Positions 35,770 through 44,364 of a DNA stretch of 64,000 nt are shown in pieces. The notes beneath the pieces are model-generated. The model had not been told where the DNA came from. It saw only the letters and a program-made list of their open reading frames with translations, and searched no databases. The stretch comes from RGDT01 sp964630925 (GTDB lineage Bacteria; Planctomycetota; Planctomycetia; Gemmatales; Gemmataceae): positions 1 through 64,000 of the forward strand of contig CAZVZK010000011.1 of NCBI GenBank assembly GCA_964630925.1, in the 5' to 3' direction. The position numbers and the translations under genes are program-made. Each line of letters opens with the position of its first letter. Within the stretch, counting starts at the first letter, position 1.

Positions 35770-36543
35770 TCACAAGGGGCCGCTGATGCCGCCGTCCTTG
35801 CGGACCCGCCAGAAGTGGACGGCGATCAGCACGGCCACGGCGAGCGGGATGGCCACGCAATGGAGGACGTAGAACCGTAATAACGTGTCGCCCGACACGA
35901 AGCGTCCGCCCAGGAGCAGGTAGCGTGCGTCCGACCCGGAGTGGATCAGCGGCACGTCGCCGATCTTGAGGAACGTGGCGCCCGGGCCCTCGTGCCCGAG
36001 GATCGGCGTGGCGCGGGCCATGTTCGAGCCGACGGTGATGGCCCAGATGGCGAGCTGGTCCCACGGCAGCAGGTAGCCGGTGAACGACAGCAGGAGGGTC
36101 ATCACGAGGAGCAGGACGCCGACGCCCCAGTTGAATTCGCGTGGCGGCTTGTAGGAGCCGGTGAGGAACACGCGGTACATGTGGAGCCAGATGGTGATGA
36201 CCATCGCGTGGGCGCCCCAGCGGTGCAGCTCGCGGAGGATGCCCAGCGTGGCCACGTCGCGGAGCATCAGGATGTCGTTGTAGGCGTGTTCGAGGGTGGG
36301 GCGGTAGTAGAACATGAGCAGCACGCCGGTGACGGTCAATTCCAGGAAGAGGAAGAACGTCAGGCCGCCCATGCACCAGGTGTAGGACAGGTCGATGCCG
36401 GACTTCCGCACGCTCACGGGGTGGAGGTGCAGGAAGACGTTGGTGAGCATGACCACGACGCGGTTGCGGCGGTCACGCGGGGCGGGGTGGCGGAAGATCG
36501 ACTTCCAGACCTGGCTGTTGCGGATCCAGTCGAGGACGGACAT
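35770..36543 (-). CDS. Cytochrome b N-terminal (b6-type) protein
   Basis: 257 residues, four transmembrane helices with two haem-b His pairs: His107/His121 (HRWGAHAM, LHMYRVFLTGSYK) and His228/His243 (FYVLHCV, AVHFWRVRKDGGISGPL). The second pair has 14 residues between ligands, as in b6 rather than mitochondrial b. The ending ISGPL is also b6-like. A Qo-type segment (GSNMARATPILG) is present. It is the quinol-oxidising core with the downstream subunit-IV-type gene. The order Rieske, b6, subunit IV, multihaem c fits a single quinol:acceptor oxidoreductase. Confidence 0.92.
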   Translation of the reverse strand: MSVLDWIRNSQVWKSIFRHPAPRDRRNRVVVMLTNVFLHLHPVSVRKSGIDLSYTWCMGGLTFFLFLELTVTGVLLMFYYRPTLEHAYNDILMLRDVATLGILRELHRWGAHAMVITIWLHMYRVFLTGSYKPPREFNWGVGVLLLVMTLLLSFTGYLLPWDQLAIWAITVGSNMARATPILGHEGPGATFLKIGDVPLIHSGSDARYLLLGGRFVSGDTLLRFYVLHCVAIPLAVAVLIAVHFWRVRKDGGISGPL

Positions 36544-36550
36544 CTCGGTT

Positions 36551-36678
36551 AGCTCTCAGCTATTAGCTGTCAGCCATCAGCTAGACAGACAGCCGGGGGT
36601 TGTAAGTTGGAAATACGGCGCCACGCACTCAGCTCTGCTCTTCTCCGGCTGATAGCCGACAGCTGATAGCTGAGAGCT
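36551..36678. repeat. Imperfect inverted repeat of AGCT-type heptads
   Basis: Arms 36551-36580 and 36649-36678 match over 30 bp with three mismatches (AGCTCTCAGCTAT at the arm ends). It fills the gap between the Rieske stop and the cytochrome b start, and its right arm overlaps the Rieske stop codon. Confidence 0.85.
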
Positions 36679-37309
36679 ATACCTTGATGAAGGACTCGGG
36701 GTTGGACCACTCGCCACGTTCCTGCTGGAACTTCCTGGACTTGTCGACCACGATCTGGCCGTCGTCGCCGACGGCGAGGGCCCAGCGCTCCAGCGGACGC
36801 GGGGCCGGCCCTTCGAAGTTGATGCCGGAGATGTAGAAGCCGCTGCCGTGGCAGGGGCACTTGAACTTCTGGGCGCCCTCCTGCCAGTTGGGCGTGCAGC
36901 CGAGGTGGGTGCAGGTGGTGGAGAGGGCGTAGATCTCGCCGCCGGAGCGCACGACCCAGATGTTCTGGTCCTTGAAGCGCTCGACGACCTTGCCCTCCTC
37001 GAACGACTCGGGCAGGCCGACCTTGACCCGGTTGGGCGGCTCGGTGAGGACGTTGGGGAAGAGGAAGCGGAGGGTGCCGAGGGTCCAGATGCCCATGGTG
37101 GCGGTGAACGTGGTCCAGGCGAAGGCGAACCACGAGCCCACGAAGAACATCAGGAAGCCGCGGCGGTCGTCGTCTTCGTCCTTCTTGGCCGGGGCCTTGG
37201 CGGGCGCGGCGGCCGACTTGGGGGCCGGGGCGGCGGCGGTGGCCGCCGTGGCCGGTGCGGGTGCCGGTGCGGGCTGCGGCGTCGGCGGCTGCGGGGTGAT
37301 GTCGGACAT
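36677..37309 (-). CDS. Rieske iron-sulfur protein
   Basis: 210 residues. The N-terminus is Pro/Ala/Lys-rich (about 1-48), then one transmembrane helix (FLMFFVGSWFAFAWTTF, about 52-78). The soluble [2Fe-2S] domain has CTHLGC (Cys133, His135, with Cys138) and CPCHGSGF (Cys151, His154, with Cys153); the second cysteine of each box makes the usual disulfide. It is the first gene of the respiratory operon and the electron acceptor of the cytochrome b quinol-oxidation site. ATG 37309 (MSDITPQ) was used; longer frames upstream look non-coding. Confidence 0.93.
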   Translation of the reverse strand: MSDITPQPPTPQPAPAPAPATAATAAAPAPKSAAAPAKAPAKKDEDDDRRGFLMFFVGSWFAFAWTTFTATMGIWTLGTLRFLFPNVLTEPPNRVKVGLPESFEEGKVVERFKDQNIWVVRSGGEIYALSTTCTHLGCTPNWQEGAQKFKCPCHGSGFYISGINFEGPAPRPLERWALAVGDDGQIVVDKSRKFQQERGEWSNPESFIKV

Positions 37310-37563
37310 GGGAGGCCCAGACTCCAGGGGAGACAGCCGGCGCGAGCGGGCCGGCATCCTCGTTGTACGGCCGGGGGCGGGGGTGGCAACCCGATAGCAA
37401 ACTCGGTGCCGTCCCAAGCCCTGCGTGGGCGTGGGCGCGCGTTCCCGGCGGTGGGAACGGCGGGCGGGCGGGGGCTCCCGTGGGCGGGAATCGCGGGGCG
37501 GAGGGGGGGATGACGGCGGGCGGGCCGGCCCCGAAGATGACGGGGCCGCCCAGGAGAGCCGAC

Positions 37564-38241
37564 ATGCCCACGATCCGTATCCCGCTGGACGAGGCGATCA
37601 AGAAGGGGAAGGTGCAGATCCGCCTGCCGGAGATGTGCATGGTCTGCGGCGAGAAGGACTGCGAATGGCGGCAGACGGAGTTCCACACGTCCTACCGCGC
37701 GTCGGACACCCACAGCGTCCACAGGAGCCTGTCGCTCAAGGTGCCGCTGTGCCGGGAGCATGAGAAGCACTTCGCCGGGCAGGCGTGGATCGGCATCCTG
37801 GCCCTCATCGGGTTCGTGGCGGGGTTCCTCGGCGTGGTCATCGGCATGACGACGGGCATCTACGTGGTGACCTTCGTCGGGGTGGCGTTGGCGATCCCGT
37901 CGGTGATCGGCGCGGTGATCGCGATGGCGTTGTTGAAGAGGACGATGATCCACGCGACGGTCATCACCGACGACGACGTGACGCTGGCGAACCTGGGCGA
38001 GGAGTTCGCCGAGGCGGTGCTGAAGATGAACGAGCGGGCGCGGCGCATCGAGGAAGGCGAGTACAAGGACTACGACGACGACTACGGCGAGGACGACGAT
38101 GACCGTGGCAAGGGCAGGCGCGCACGTGGGCGTGGACGCCGGGACGAGGACGGTGATGACCCCGGCCGGCGGCGCGGGCGCCGGGACGACGATGACGATG
38201 ATGACGATGATGACCGTGGCCGCCGCAGGGGCCGGCGCTAG
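37564..38241 (+). CDS. Membrane protein with Asp/Arg-rich tail, unknown function
   Basis: 225 residues. The N-terminal soluble part has a Cys pattern (CMVCGEKDC and a later CREHEKHF) that could bind metal. Two or three membrane helices follow (WIGILALIGFVAGFLGVVIGM, GIYVVTFVGVALAIPSVIGAVIAMALL). The cytoplasmic tail alternates acidic and basic runs (DDDDDDDDDD, RGRRRGRR). No family is recognised. ATG 37564 has AGGAGAG upstream; a start at 37510 would add a Pro/Gly stretch. Its TAG stop overlaps that of the convergent mtnA (CTAG). Confidence 0.68.
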   Translation: MPTIRIPLDEAIKKGKVQIRLPEMCMVCGEKDCEWRQTEFHTSYRASDTHSVHRSLSLKVPLCREHEKHFAGQAWIGILALIGFVAGFLGVVIGMTTGIYVVTFVGVALAIPSVIGAVIAMALLKRTMIHATVITDDDVTLANLGEEFAEAVLKMNERARRIEEGEYKDYDDDYGEDDDDRGKGRRARGRGRRDEDGDDPGRRRGRRDDDDDDDDDDRGRRRGRR

Positions 38242-39257
38242 GCGAGGGCGGCGCGGATGTTGGCCTCGGTGACGGGGGCGATGAGGCCTTTCTCGGTGAC
38301 GAGGCCGGCGATCAGTGCCGCCGGGGTCACGTCGAAGGCGGGGTTGTACACCTTGACCCCGTCGGGGGCGGTCTGGCGTCCGAGGCCGTGCGTCACCTCG
38401 CGCGGGTCGCGCTGCTCGATGGGGATGAGGTCGCCGGTGGGCAGCGAGAGGTCGAAGGTGCTACTGGGGGCGGCGACGTAGAACGGGATGCCGTGGTGCC
38501 GGCACAGGATGGCGACGCCGTAGGTGCCGATCTTGTTGGCGGCGTCGCCGTTGGCGGTGATGCGGTCGGCCCCGACGATGGCGAGGTGGATGCGGCCCTC
38601 CTTCATGACCTGCGCGGCCATGTTGTCGCAGATGAGGGTCACGTCGATGCCGGCCTGGTGCAGCTCCCAGGCGGTGAGGCGCGCGCCCTGGAGGAGGGGG
38701 CGCGTCTCGTCGGCGAAGACGCGGAAGCGCTTGCCCTGGCGGTGGGCGGCGAACATGGCGGCGAGGGCCGTGCCGTCGCCGGCGGTGGCGAGGGCGCCCG
38801 TGTTGCAGTGCGTGAGGACGCCGGCGCCGTCGTTGATGAGGGCGGCGCCGTGACGGCCCATCGCCTCACACATGGCGATGTCCTCCGCCGCGATGCGGCG
38901 TGCCTCCGCGAGGAGGGCGGCGACGGGGTCGCCCGTGGCGGCGGCGAAGTGCACGGCCATGCGGTCCAGGGCCCACATGAGGTTGACGGCGGTGGGGCGG
39001 CTGGAGCGCAGGCGTTCGACGGCCTCCGGGAAGCCGGCGGGGGTGCGGTGCCGCTGCATCCACAGGACGAGGCCGAAGGCGGCGGAGACGCCGATGGCGG
39101 GGGCGCCGCGGACGGCCAATTCCTTGATGGCGGCGCGGACGGATTCGAGGTCGCGGCAGTCGCGGAAGGCGATCTCGGTGGGGAGGCGGGTCTGGTCGAG
39201 GAGGCGGAGGAATCCGCCCTCGTCGCCGACCCACTCGATGGCTCTGGGTGCGGTCAT
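38238..39257 (-). CDS. mtnA: S-methyl-5-thioribose-1-phosphate isomerase
   Basis: 339 residues. Methionine salvage enzyme converting 5-methylthioribose-1-phosphate to the ribulose form. Motifs are VRGAPAIGVSAA, the catalytic Cys151 in LTHCNTGALAT and Asp231 in IVGADRITANGDAANKIGTYG, followed by FYVAAPSSTFD. The length is normal. A possible -10 (TACAAT, 39293-39298) lies about 35 nt ahead of the ATG. No other methionine-salvage gene is nearby. It shares overlapping stop codons with the gene on the other strand. Confidence 0.94.
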   Translation of the reverse strand: MTAPRAIEWVGDEGGFLRLLDQTRLPTEIAFRDCRDLESVRAAIKELAVRGAPAIGVSAAFGLVLWMQRHRTPAGFPEAVERLRSSRPTAVNLMWALDRMAVHFAAATGDPVAALLAEARRIAAEDIAMCEAMGRHGAALINDGAGVLTHCNTGALATAGDGTALAAMFAAHRQGKRFRVFADETRPLLQGARLTAWELHQAGIDVTLICDNMAAQVMKEGRIHLAIVGADRITANGDAANKIGTYGVAILCRHHGIPFYVAAPSSTFDLSLPTGDLIPIEQRDPREVTHGLGRQTAPDGVKVYNPAFDVTPAALIAGLVTEKGLIAPVTEANIRAALA

Positions 39258-39387
39258 GGAGGCTCGTGGTCTGTTGCGGTCAGGGCCGAGGCATTGTATC
39301 GAGGCGGGCCTTGGCCGATGCCGGCGGGGGTCATGCCCCCGAAGATCACGGCCCCCTGCTGAACGCCCGCCCCATGCAATGGAACGA

Positions 39388-39417
39388 GGGCGGCCCCGGC
39401 ATCCGCCGGGGCCGCCC
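39388..39417 (-). terminator. Hairpin downstream of the YTV gene
   Basis: Perfect 13-bp GC stem (39388-39400 with 39405-39417, core GGGCGGCCCCGGC) and a 4-nt loop, 24 nt past the stop of the minus-strand YTV gene. The T-tail is weak, so it may be intrinsic or simply an mRNA-stabilising hairpin. Confidence 0.55.
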
Positions 39418-39440
39418 TCCCTCCGTCCCGCCTCACGGGG

Positions 39441-41465
39441 TCACTTGCAGCACCGCTTCGAGTGCAGCCGGGCGAACCACTCCGAGTGGCTCACCGGCGG
39501 GCACGCCGGCTCACACACCGGCTCGCACACCGGCACCATGCGGCACCTGCGCACCGTCACGCAGTACGCCTCCATGCGGCACGTCGTCCGCGGCACCATC
39601 ACGCACTTCTCCTCTGCCACCATGCGGCAGGTCGTGTACGGCACCTGGCACTTGTGCATCTCCGTCACCATGCGGCACGTCCGCACCTTCACCGTGGCGC
39701 ACTTCTCCTCGGGCACCAGCCGGCAGGTCGTGTAGGGCACCTGACGGCACTTGACCTCGGGCACCATCTGGCAGTGCTGCCTCGTCTCGTACCGCACGTG
39801 CTCCTTCCGCTCGACGTGGCACGTGGTGTACGGCACCTGACGGCTCTTGACCTCGGGCACCATGCGGCACGTCGTCACCGGGATCATCTGGCAGTGGTCC
39901 TTCCGCACCATCCGGCAGGTCGTGTAGGGCACCTGGCGGCTCTTGACCTCGGGCACCATACGGCAGGTGGTGACGGGGATCATCTGACAGTGGTCCTTGC
40001 GGACCATGCGGCAGGTGGTGTACGGCACGTCGCGCACCTTGTACTCCGGGACCATGTCGCAGCGTGTCTTCGTGAGCATCACGCAGTGGTCCTTGCGCTC
40101 CATGCGGCAGGTGGTGTACGGGATGCGCTCGCACTTCTCCTCGCAGACGTAGTGGCAGCGCTTCCGCGTCACCATCGTCGTGTGCTGCTCGGGCACCATG
40201 CGGCAGGTGGTGTACGGCACGTCGCGCACCTTGCACTCGGGCACCAGCCGGCAGGTGGTGTACGGCACGCACTCGACGTGCTGCTTCACGACGTACCGCG
40301 TGCAGGTGACCTTCCGGCACTCCTGCCTCGGCACCCAGATGTGCTTGCACGTCCAGGTCCCGGGGCACTGGACCGGCTCCACCGTCGTCGGGCCGGGGCA
40401 GTAGTACGACTTGCAGGTGCAGGGGTCGAAGTGCCAGGTGCCGGGCTGGCGGACGCACCGCTGGACGACGGGGCCGGGCACGTATTCGCGGCGTGTCTCC
40501 CACGTCCCGGTGTTGACGACCACGTCGCGCGTCTCCTGCACCGGCTCGCAGGTGTAGCGCGTCACATGCCGGACGTGCTGCTCGGTGACGGTGCGGTAGG
40601 TGGTGTAAGGCACCTTGCAGACGTGGTTCTCAAAGACGGGGCGGTACGTCGTGTGGCAGACCGGCACCTTCTCCTCGGTCCACACGGCGCGGGGCACCAG
40701 GTAGCGGTGCTCGCGGACGTGGTTCTCGAATACCGGGTGGTAGGTGCAGTAGTGGTGGGGCACCTGATACGTCGTGTGGACGGGCTTCATCACCACGTAG
40801 CACTCCTTGCGGACGTGGTTCTCGTACACGGGGGTGTAGGTGCACCAGTGGCGCGGCACCTGGTGCGTCTCGTGCACCGGCTTCATCACCGTGTAATACT
40901 CGGTGCGGCAGTGGTTCTCGTACACGGGGGTGTAGGTGCACCAGTGGCGCGGCACCTGGCGCGTCTCATGCACCGGCTTCATCACCGTGTAATACTCGGT
41001 GCGGCAGTGCTGCTTGTACACGGGGTGGTAAGTGCAGTAGGGGATGCACACCTTGTACTCGGTGAACACGGGCTTACAGACCGTGTAGTATTCCGTGCGG
41101 ACGTGTTGCTCGTGGACGGGCTTCATGACCGTCCAGCGGCGCACCTCGTCGCGCTCCTCGAACACGGGCCGCGACACGGGGTAGCAGTGCTCGCGGACGT
41201 GCTGCTCGTACACGGGGCGGAAGGTGGTGACCTTGCGCGGCTCCATGACCGTCTCGGGGACGGCGCGGTAGCGCACCTCCTGCGTGTCCTCGAACACGGG
41301 GCGGTACGAGACGCGGTAGCTGACGGCTGGCAACTGGCACTGTTCCGGCGCCGGTGCGTGGACGGGGTACGAACAGGCCCCGCAGTGCGACGCGGCCGCC
41401 GGGCTGGCCACCAGGCCCAGCCCCAACAGGGCGGCGGCCAGTGGGACGGCAACCTGGATTCTCAT
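39441..41465 (-). CDS. Cys-rich YTV-repeat envelope protein
   Basis: 674 residues. A signal peptide (MRIQVAVPLAAALLGLGLVASPAAA) precedes a protein made almost entirely of short repeats. The first half has units of about 32 residues such as TEYYTVMKPVHETRQVPRHW and CTYTPVYENH. The second half repeats VPYTTCRMVPE and VTTCRM, with one 32-residue unit duplicated exactly around 39850-40000. Cysteine is spaced throughout and the tail is KRCCK. Planctomycete YTV proteins of this kind were proposed as disulfide-linked cell-wall components; that role is family knowledge. ATG 41465 has GAGGAG upstream. Confidence 0.8.
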   Translation of the reverse strand: MRIQVAVPLAAALLGLGLVASPAAASHCGACSYPVHAPAPEQCQLPAVSYRVSYRPVFEDTQEVRYRAVPETVMEPRKVTTFRPVYEQHVREHCYPVSRPVFEERDEVRRWTVMKPVHEQHVRTEYYTVCKPVFTEYKVCIPYCTYHPVYKQHCRTEYYTVMKPVHETRQVPRHWCTYTPVYENHCRTEYYTVMKPVHETHQVPRHWCTYTPVYENHVRKECYVVMKPVHTTYQVPHHYCTYHPVFENHVREHRYLVPRAVWTEEKVPVCHTTYRPVFENHVCKVPYTTYRTVTEQHVRHVTRYTCEPVQETRDVVVNTGTWETRREYVPGPVVQRCVRQPGTWHFDPCTCKSYYCPGPTTVEPVQCPGTWTCKHIWVPRQECRKVTCTRYVVKQHVECVPYTTCRLVPECKVRDVPYTTCRMVPEQHTTMVTRKRCHYVCEEKCERIPYTTCRMERKDHCVMLTKTRCDMVPEYKVRDVPYTTCRMVRKDHCQMIPVTTCRMVPEVKSRQVPYTTCRMVRKDHCQMIPVTTCRMVPEVKSRQVPYTTCHVERKEHVRYETRQHCQMVPEVKCRQVPYTTCRLVPEEKCATVKVRTCRMVTEMHKCQVPYTTCRMVAEEKCVMVPRTTCRMEAYCVTVRRCRMVPVCEPVCEPACPPVSHSEWFARLHSKRCCK

Positions 41466-41731
41466 CGGATGGCTCCTCAACGGGTGAGCGGCAATTCCGC
41501 CTACAACTCTCGCCGATGGGGGGCTCTGGGTAAATAGTTCTTCCTGCGAAAGTAAGGCGATCCGGGCTGACGGGGCGGGATATCCGCCCGGTGACGCGCC
41601 GCCGGCACGACCGGCGCCGCCGGCGCTTCTCGCCCTTTTCTCACCGCCCGACCCGTGGTATAAGCCGGGGCGGATGCACTCTGCCCGGCACCGCATGGCT
41701 CCCCGGTACGGAACAGGATCGGCCACCGAAC

Positions 41732-42160
41732 ATGGACCAAGCCCCCTCGCGGCCCGAGGCCGCCTCGCAGCTGCGCCTCCACGGCGCCGCCGAGCCCGCG
41801 CCCCTGCGCCTCGTCCTCCAGCCGTCCGGCATGGTGCTGGAGGTCACCCGCCCCGAGGCCGTCATCGGGCGCCACTCCGAGGCCGACGTGCGCCTGCCCC
41901 TGCCCGACGTGAGCCGGCGGCACTGCAAGCTCACGTTCATGGGCGGCGGCTGGCAGGTGATCGACCTCAACAGCCTCAACGGCATCCAGGTCAACGGCGA
42001 GCAGGTGTTGCAGGCGCCCCTGGAGCATGGCGACATGCTGCGCATCGGCGGCTTCACCTTCGCCGTCGACCTGTCCGAGCCCTCCGGCGTGCCCGACGAC
42101 GGACACGTCCGCAGCATCCTGGAGACACTGGCCGCGCCCCCGTTCCGCAAGGCGTCGTGA
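41732..42160 (+). CDS. FHA-domain protein
   Basis: 142 residues. One forkhead-associated phosphothreonine-binding domain at about 25-110: VIGRHSEADVRLPLPDVSRRHCKL, then NSLNGIQVNGEQV, with the Arg, Ser and Asn of the phosphopeptide pocket all present. It probably binds targets of Ser/Thr kinases; no kinase is adjacent (the nearest is 17 kb away). No other domain or membrane segment. A hairpin with a 7-bp stem (42163-42181) follows the stop. Divergent from the YTV gene. Confidence 0.88.
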   Translation: MDQAPSRPEAASQLRLHGAAEPAPLRLVLQPSGMVLEVTRPEAVIGRHSEADVRLPLPDVSRRHCKLTFMGGGWQVIDLNSLNGIQVNGEQVLQAPLEHGDMLRIGGFTFAVDLSEPSGVPDDGHVRSILETLAAPPFRKAS

Positions 42161-42672
42161 CCGCTCCCGGAGGTCGGGAGCGTCCGGGGGCGGTTGGACA
42201 TGCAGTCGGGCCTCCCGCACGGCCCGCCCCCGGCACGAGGGCGCCCCGCCGGCCACCGAATGTCACAGGCTCACCGGCTCCCTCCGTTGAGCGTGTGACT
42301 CGGCGTCATCTGACGCATGGTGTCACGGATAGGCGGCGAGTGCGGGAGTCACATGCTCACCCGCTCACCTGCTCACTGTTTCACAGCCTGGCGGGAGGCC
42401 CTGCCCAGTAGAGTCGCTGGCCGCAGGTGCGGACCAGCGGCGCCCGATGGGTGCCATTCGACGGGCCACGGTCCCGCACCCGGCCTGATTGTCGCCCGCG
42501 GTCACCCACACACCGGGCGGTCCGCTGAGGTCAGCCCCTCGGGGCGTTGACGAGTAGGCAGCCGCCCCCAGCCTCGCTCAGCCCATCCTGCCAGCCCCTC
42601 GGTCGGTGGTAGATGCCCGTCTGGACGATCTTGTGTCCACCCCGGACTATCGATGGAGGACATGTGCGGGGC
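42161..42672. other. 512-nt stretch without a recognised gene
   Basis: After the FHA hairpin the DNA contains loose heptad-like repeats (GCTCACC/TGCTCAC around 42350-42380) and no open frame with a plausible start and ribosome-binding site. It ends at the stop of the minus-strand LRR gene. Nothing else is seen. Confidence 0.5.
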
Positions 42673-44151
42673 TCAGTCCACGAAGACTTGAAGACCAGGG
42701 ATCTGCTTTTTCAGTGCCTCGATGCCTTCCGCCGTCGCCTTCGGCTTCTTGCCGAGATTCAGGGAGCTCAGCCTTTTCAATGGTGTGAGGGACTTCAGCC
42801 CCATATCGCCCACCCCCGTCTCAGAGAGGTCAAGGTAATCGAGCTGCCCCAGACGGGCTACCTCGGCCATCCCGGCATCAGTGACCTTCGTCCGCTCAAG
42901 GATCAAGAACTCAAGGGCCTTCAGCCCCGAGATCCCCTTCAGAGCCGTGTCGTCCGCGCCGGTCCCCGTCAGATCGAGGGTCCGGAGGCGTGTGAGCGAC
43001 CCCAGCTCCTTCAGCCCCTCTGTGCTGAGCGGTGTGTCCTGGAGTGCCAGCCGCCGCAGCTTCTTCAGGGCGGCGAGCGCCTTCAGGCCCCGCCCCGTGA
43101 CGCCCGTTTTGTGCAGGCGGATATCCTCCAGCGCGGCACACCCGGCCAACTCGGGCAGGGCGGCGTCCGTCACCTTGCAGGATCTCAAGGACAAGATCTG
43201 GAGGTTTCCGACCCGTCTGAGATGCTTTAGGCCCGCATCCGTCACCCCCGTGCTGTCCAAGGAGACCCACGTCAAACCGCCGAGCCCGGACAGCGTTTTC
43301 AGCCCGGCGTCCGAGAGAGCCGTCCCTGACAGGAATAGATCCTGGAGCCTGCCCAGCTCGGTCAGCTCCTTCACCCCCGCGTCGGTCACCTTCGTATTCC
43401 TCAGGTCGAGTTGGCGCAGCTCCTTAAGGCGTGCGACATCCTTCATCCCGGCGTCCGTGACGGGGGTGCCGTACAGGGAGAGGGACCGGAGGCCCTTCAT
43501 CGCGGCCGCCTCTTTCAGCACGGAGTCGTCCGCCTTGGTGCCGTCGAGGACGAGCATCCGCAGCCGGGGCAGCGCGGAGATGGTCTTCAGGCCGGCGGGG
43601 GCCAGCGCCGACCCGGAGAGGGAGAGCGTGTGCAGACGCTTCCCGGCGCCGAGCGCCTTGACGCCCTCCCCGGCGTACCCTTCAAGGAACAGCTCCTCCA
43701 GGGATTCCGCGCGGGCGAGGTGGGCCAGGCCTGCCTCCGTCACCTTGGGGTCTTTCAACTCCAGCACTCGGAGCCGCCTGTACGCGGCCAGATCCTTCAG
43801 TTGCGCGTCGCCCACCCAGCCGCCGTGTAGACACAGGCCGAATGGCACGGACGGCTCCGGCAGCTTGCTGAACGGGACCTCCCGACCTTCTGTCTTCGGC
43901 GCGACCAGACACCAGAAGGCCGGGAGGGCATCCGGGTCCGGGTCGGGGTAGAGGTGCGTCATGATCCTCCCCGGACGCCCTGGCGCTATCACGCAGACCT
44001 GCGCCCGAGCTTTCTCCCAGGCCGCGATTACCTCCGCCGCCAGCACGGCACCCTTCTTCGGCTCGCGCTCCTGCGGGCAGGCCGCCCACGGCACACCCAG
44101 CAGCCAACACAGAGCCAGGGCAACGACGGCAGTTCCTCGCGAAGCAACCAT
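42673..44151 (-). CDS. Exported leucine-rich-repeat protein (TDAGL type)
   Basis: 492 residues. Signal peptide MVASRGTAVVALALCWLLGVPWAACPQ, then a 110-residue unique region and about 14 leucine-rich repeats of about 24 residues with the core LxxLxLxxTxVTDAGLKxLxxL (LRR_6 subtype). This is a solenoid for protein-protein binding, probably periplasmic. ATG 44151 has GGGGGAG just upstream; in-frame codons further up are ignored. No enzyme motif. It is divergent from the sensor kinase at 44365, whose promoter region it shares. Confidence 0.85.
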   Translation of the reverse strand: MVASRGTAVVALALCWLLGVPWAACPQEREPKKGAVLAAEVIAAWEKARAQVCVIAPGRPGRIMTHLYPDPDPDALPAFWCLVAPKTEGREVPFSKLPEPSVPFGLCLHGGWVGDAQLKDLAAYRRLRVLELKDPKVTEAGLAHLARAESLEELFLEGYAGEGVKALGAGKRLHTLSLSGSALAPAGLKTISALPRLRMLVLDGTKADDSVLKEAAAMKGLRSLSLYGTPVTDAGMKDVARLKELRQLDLRNTKVTDAGVKELTELGRLQDLFLSGTALSDAGLKTLSGLGGLTWVSLDSTGVTDAGLKHLRRVGNLQILSLRSCKVTDAALPELAGCAALEDIRLHKTGVTGRGLKALAALKKLRRLALQDTPLSTEGLKELGSLTRLRTLDLTGTGADDTALKGISGLKALEFLILERTKVTDAGMAEVARLGQLDYLDLSETGVGDMGLKSLTPLKRLSSLNLGKKPKATAEGIEALKKQIPGLQVFVD

Positions 44152-44364
44152 GTCTCCCCCTGTCGCGATCTGTGGTGACGTGCTGCCCGGCGGGGAGGCT
44201 GTCCACTCGGTTGGGGGGTCGGACATTGCCCGTCACCGGTCGTGCGTGGCTGTCATTCCCATGTTAGGATTGAGGGTGGGATTCTGCTGCGCGGACGGGG
44301 AAGGAAAAACGGGCAGGCGTTGGACGGGCCCGTAGAATGCGCATGACTCACGGGAGGGCGCGGG

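Noticed and set aside
39441..41465. CRISPR or other repeat array suggested by the regular 96-bp repeats
   Set aside because: The repeats are in frame, vary at protein level as YTV units and contain no unique spacers.
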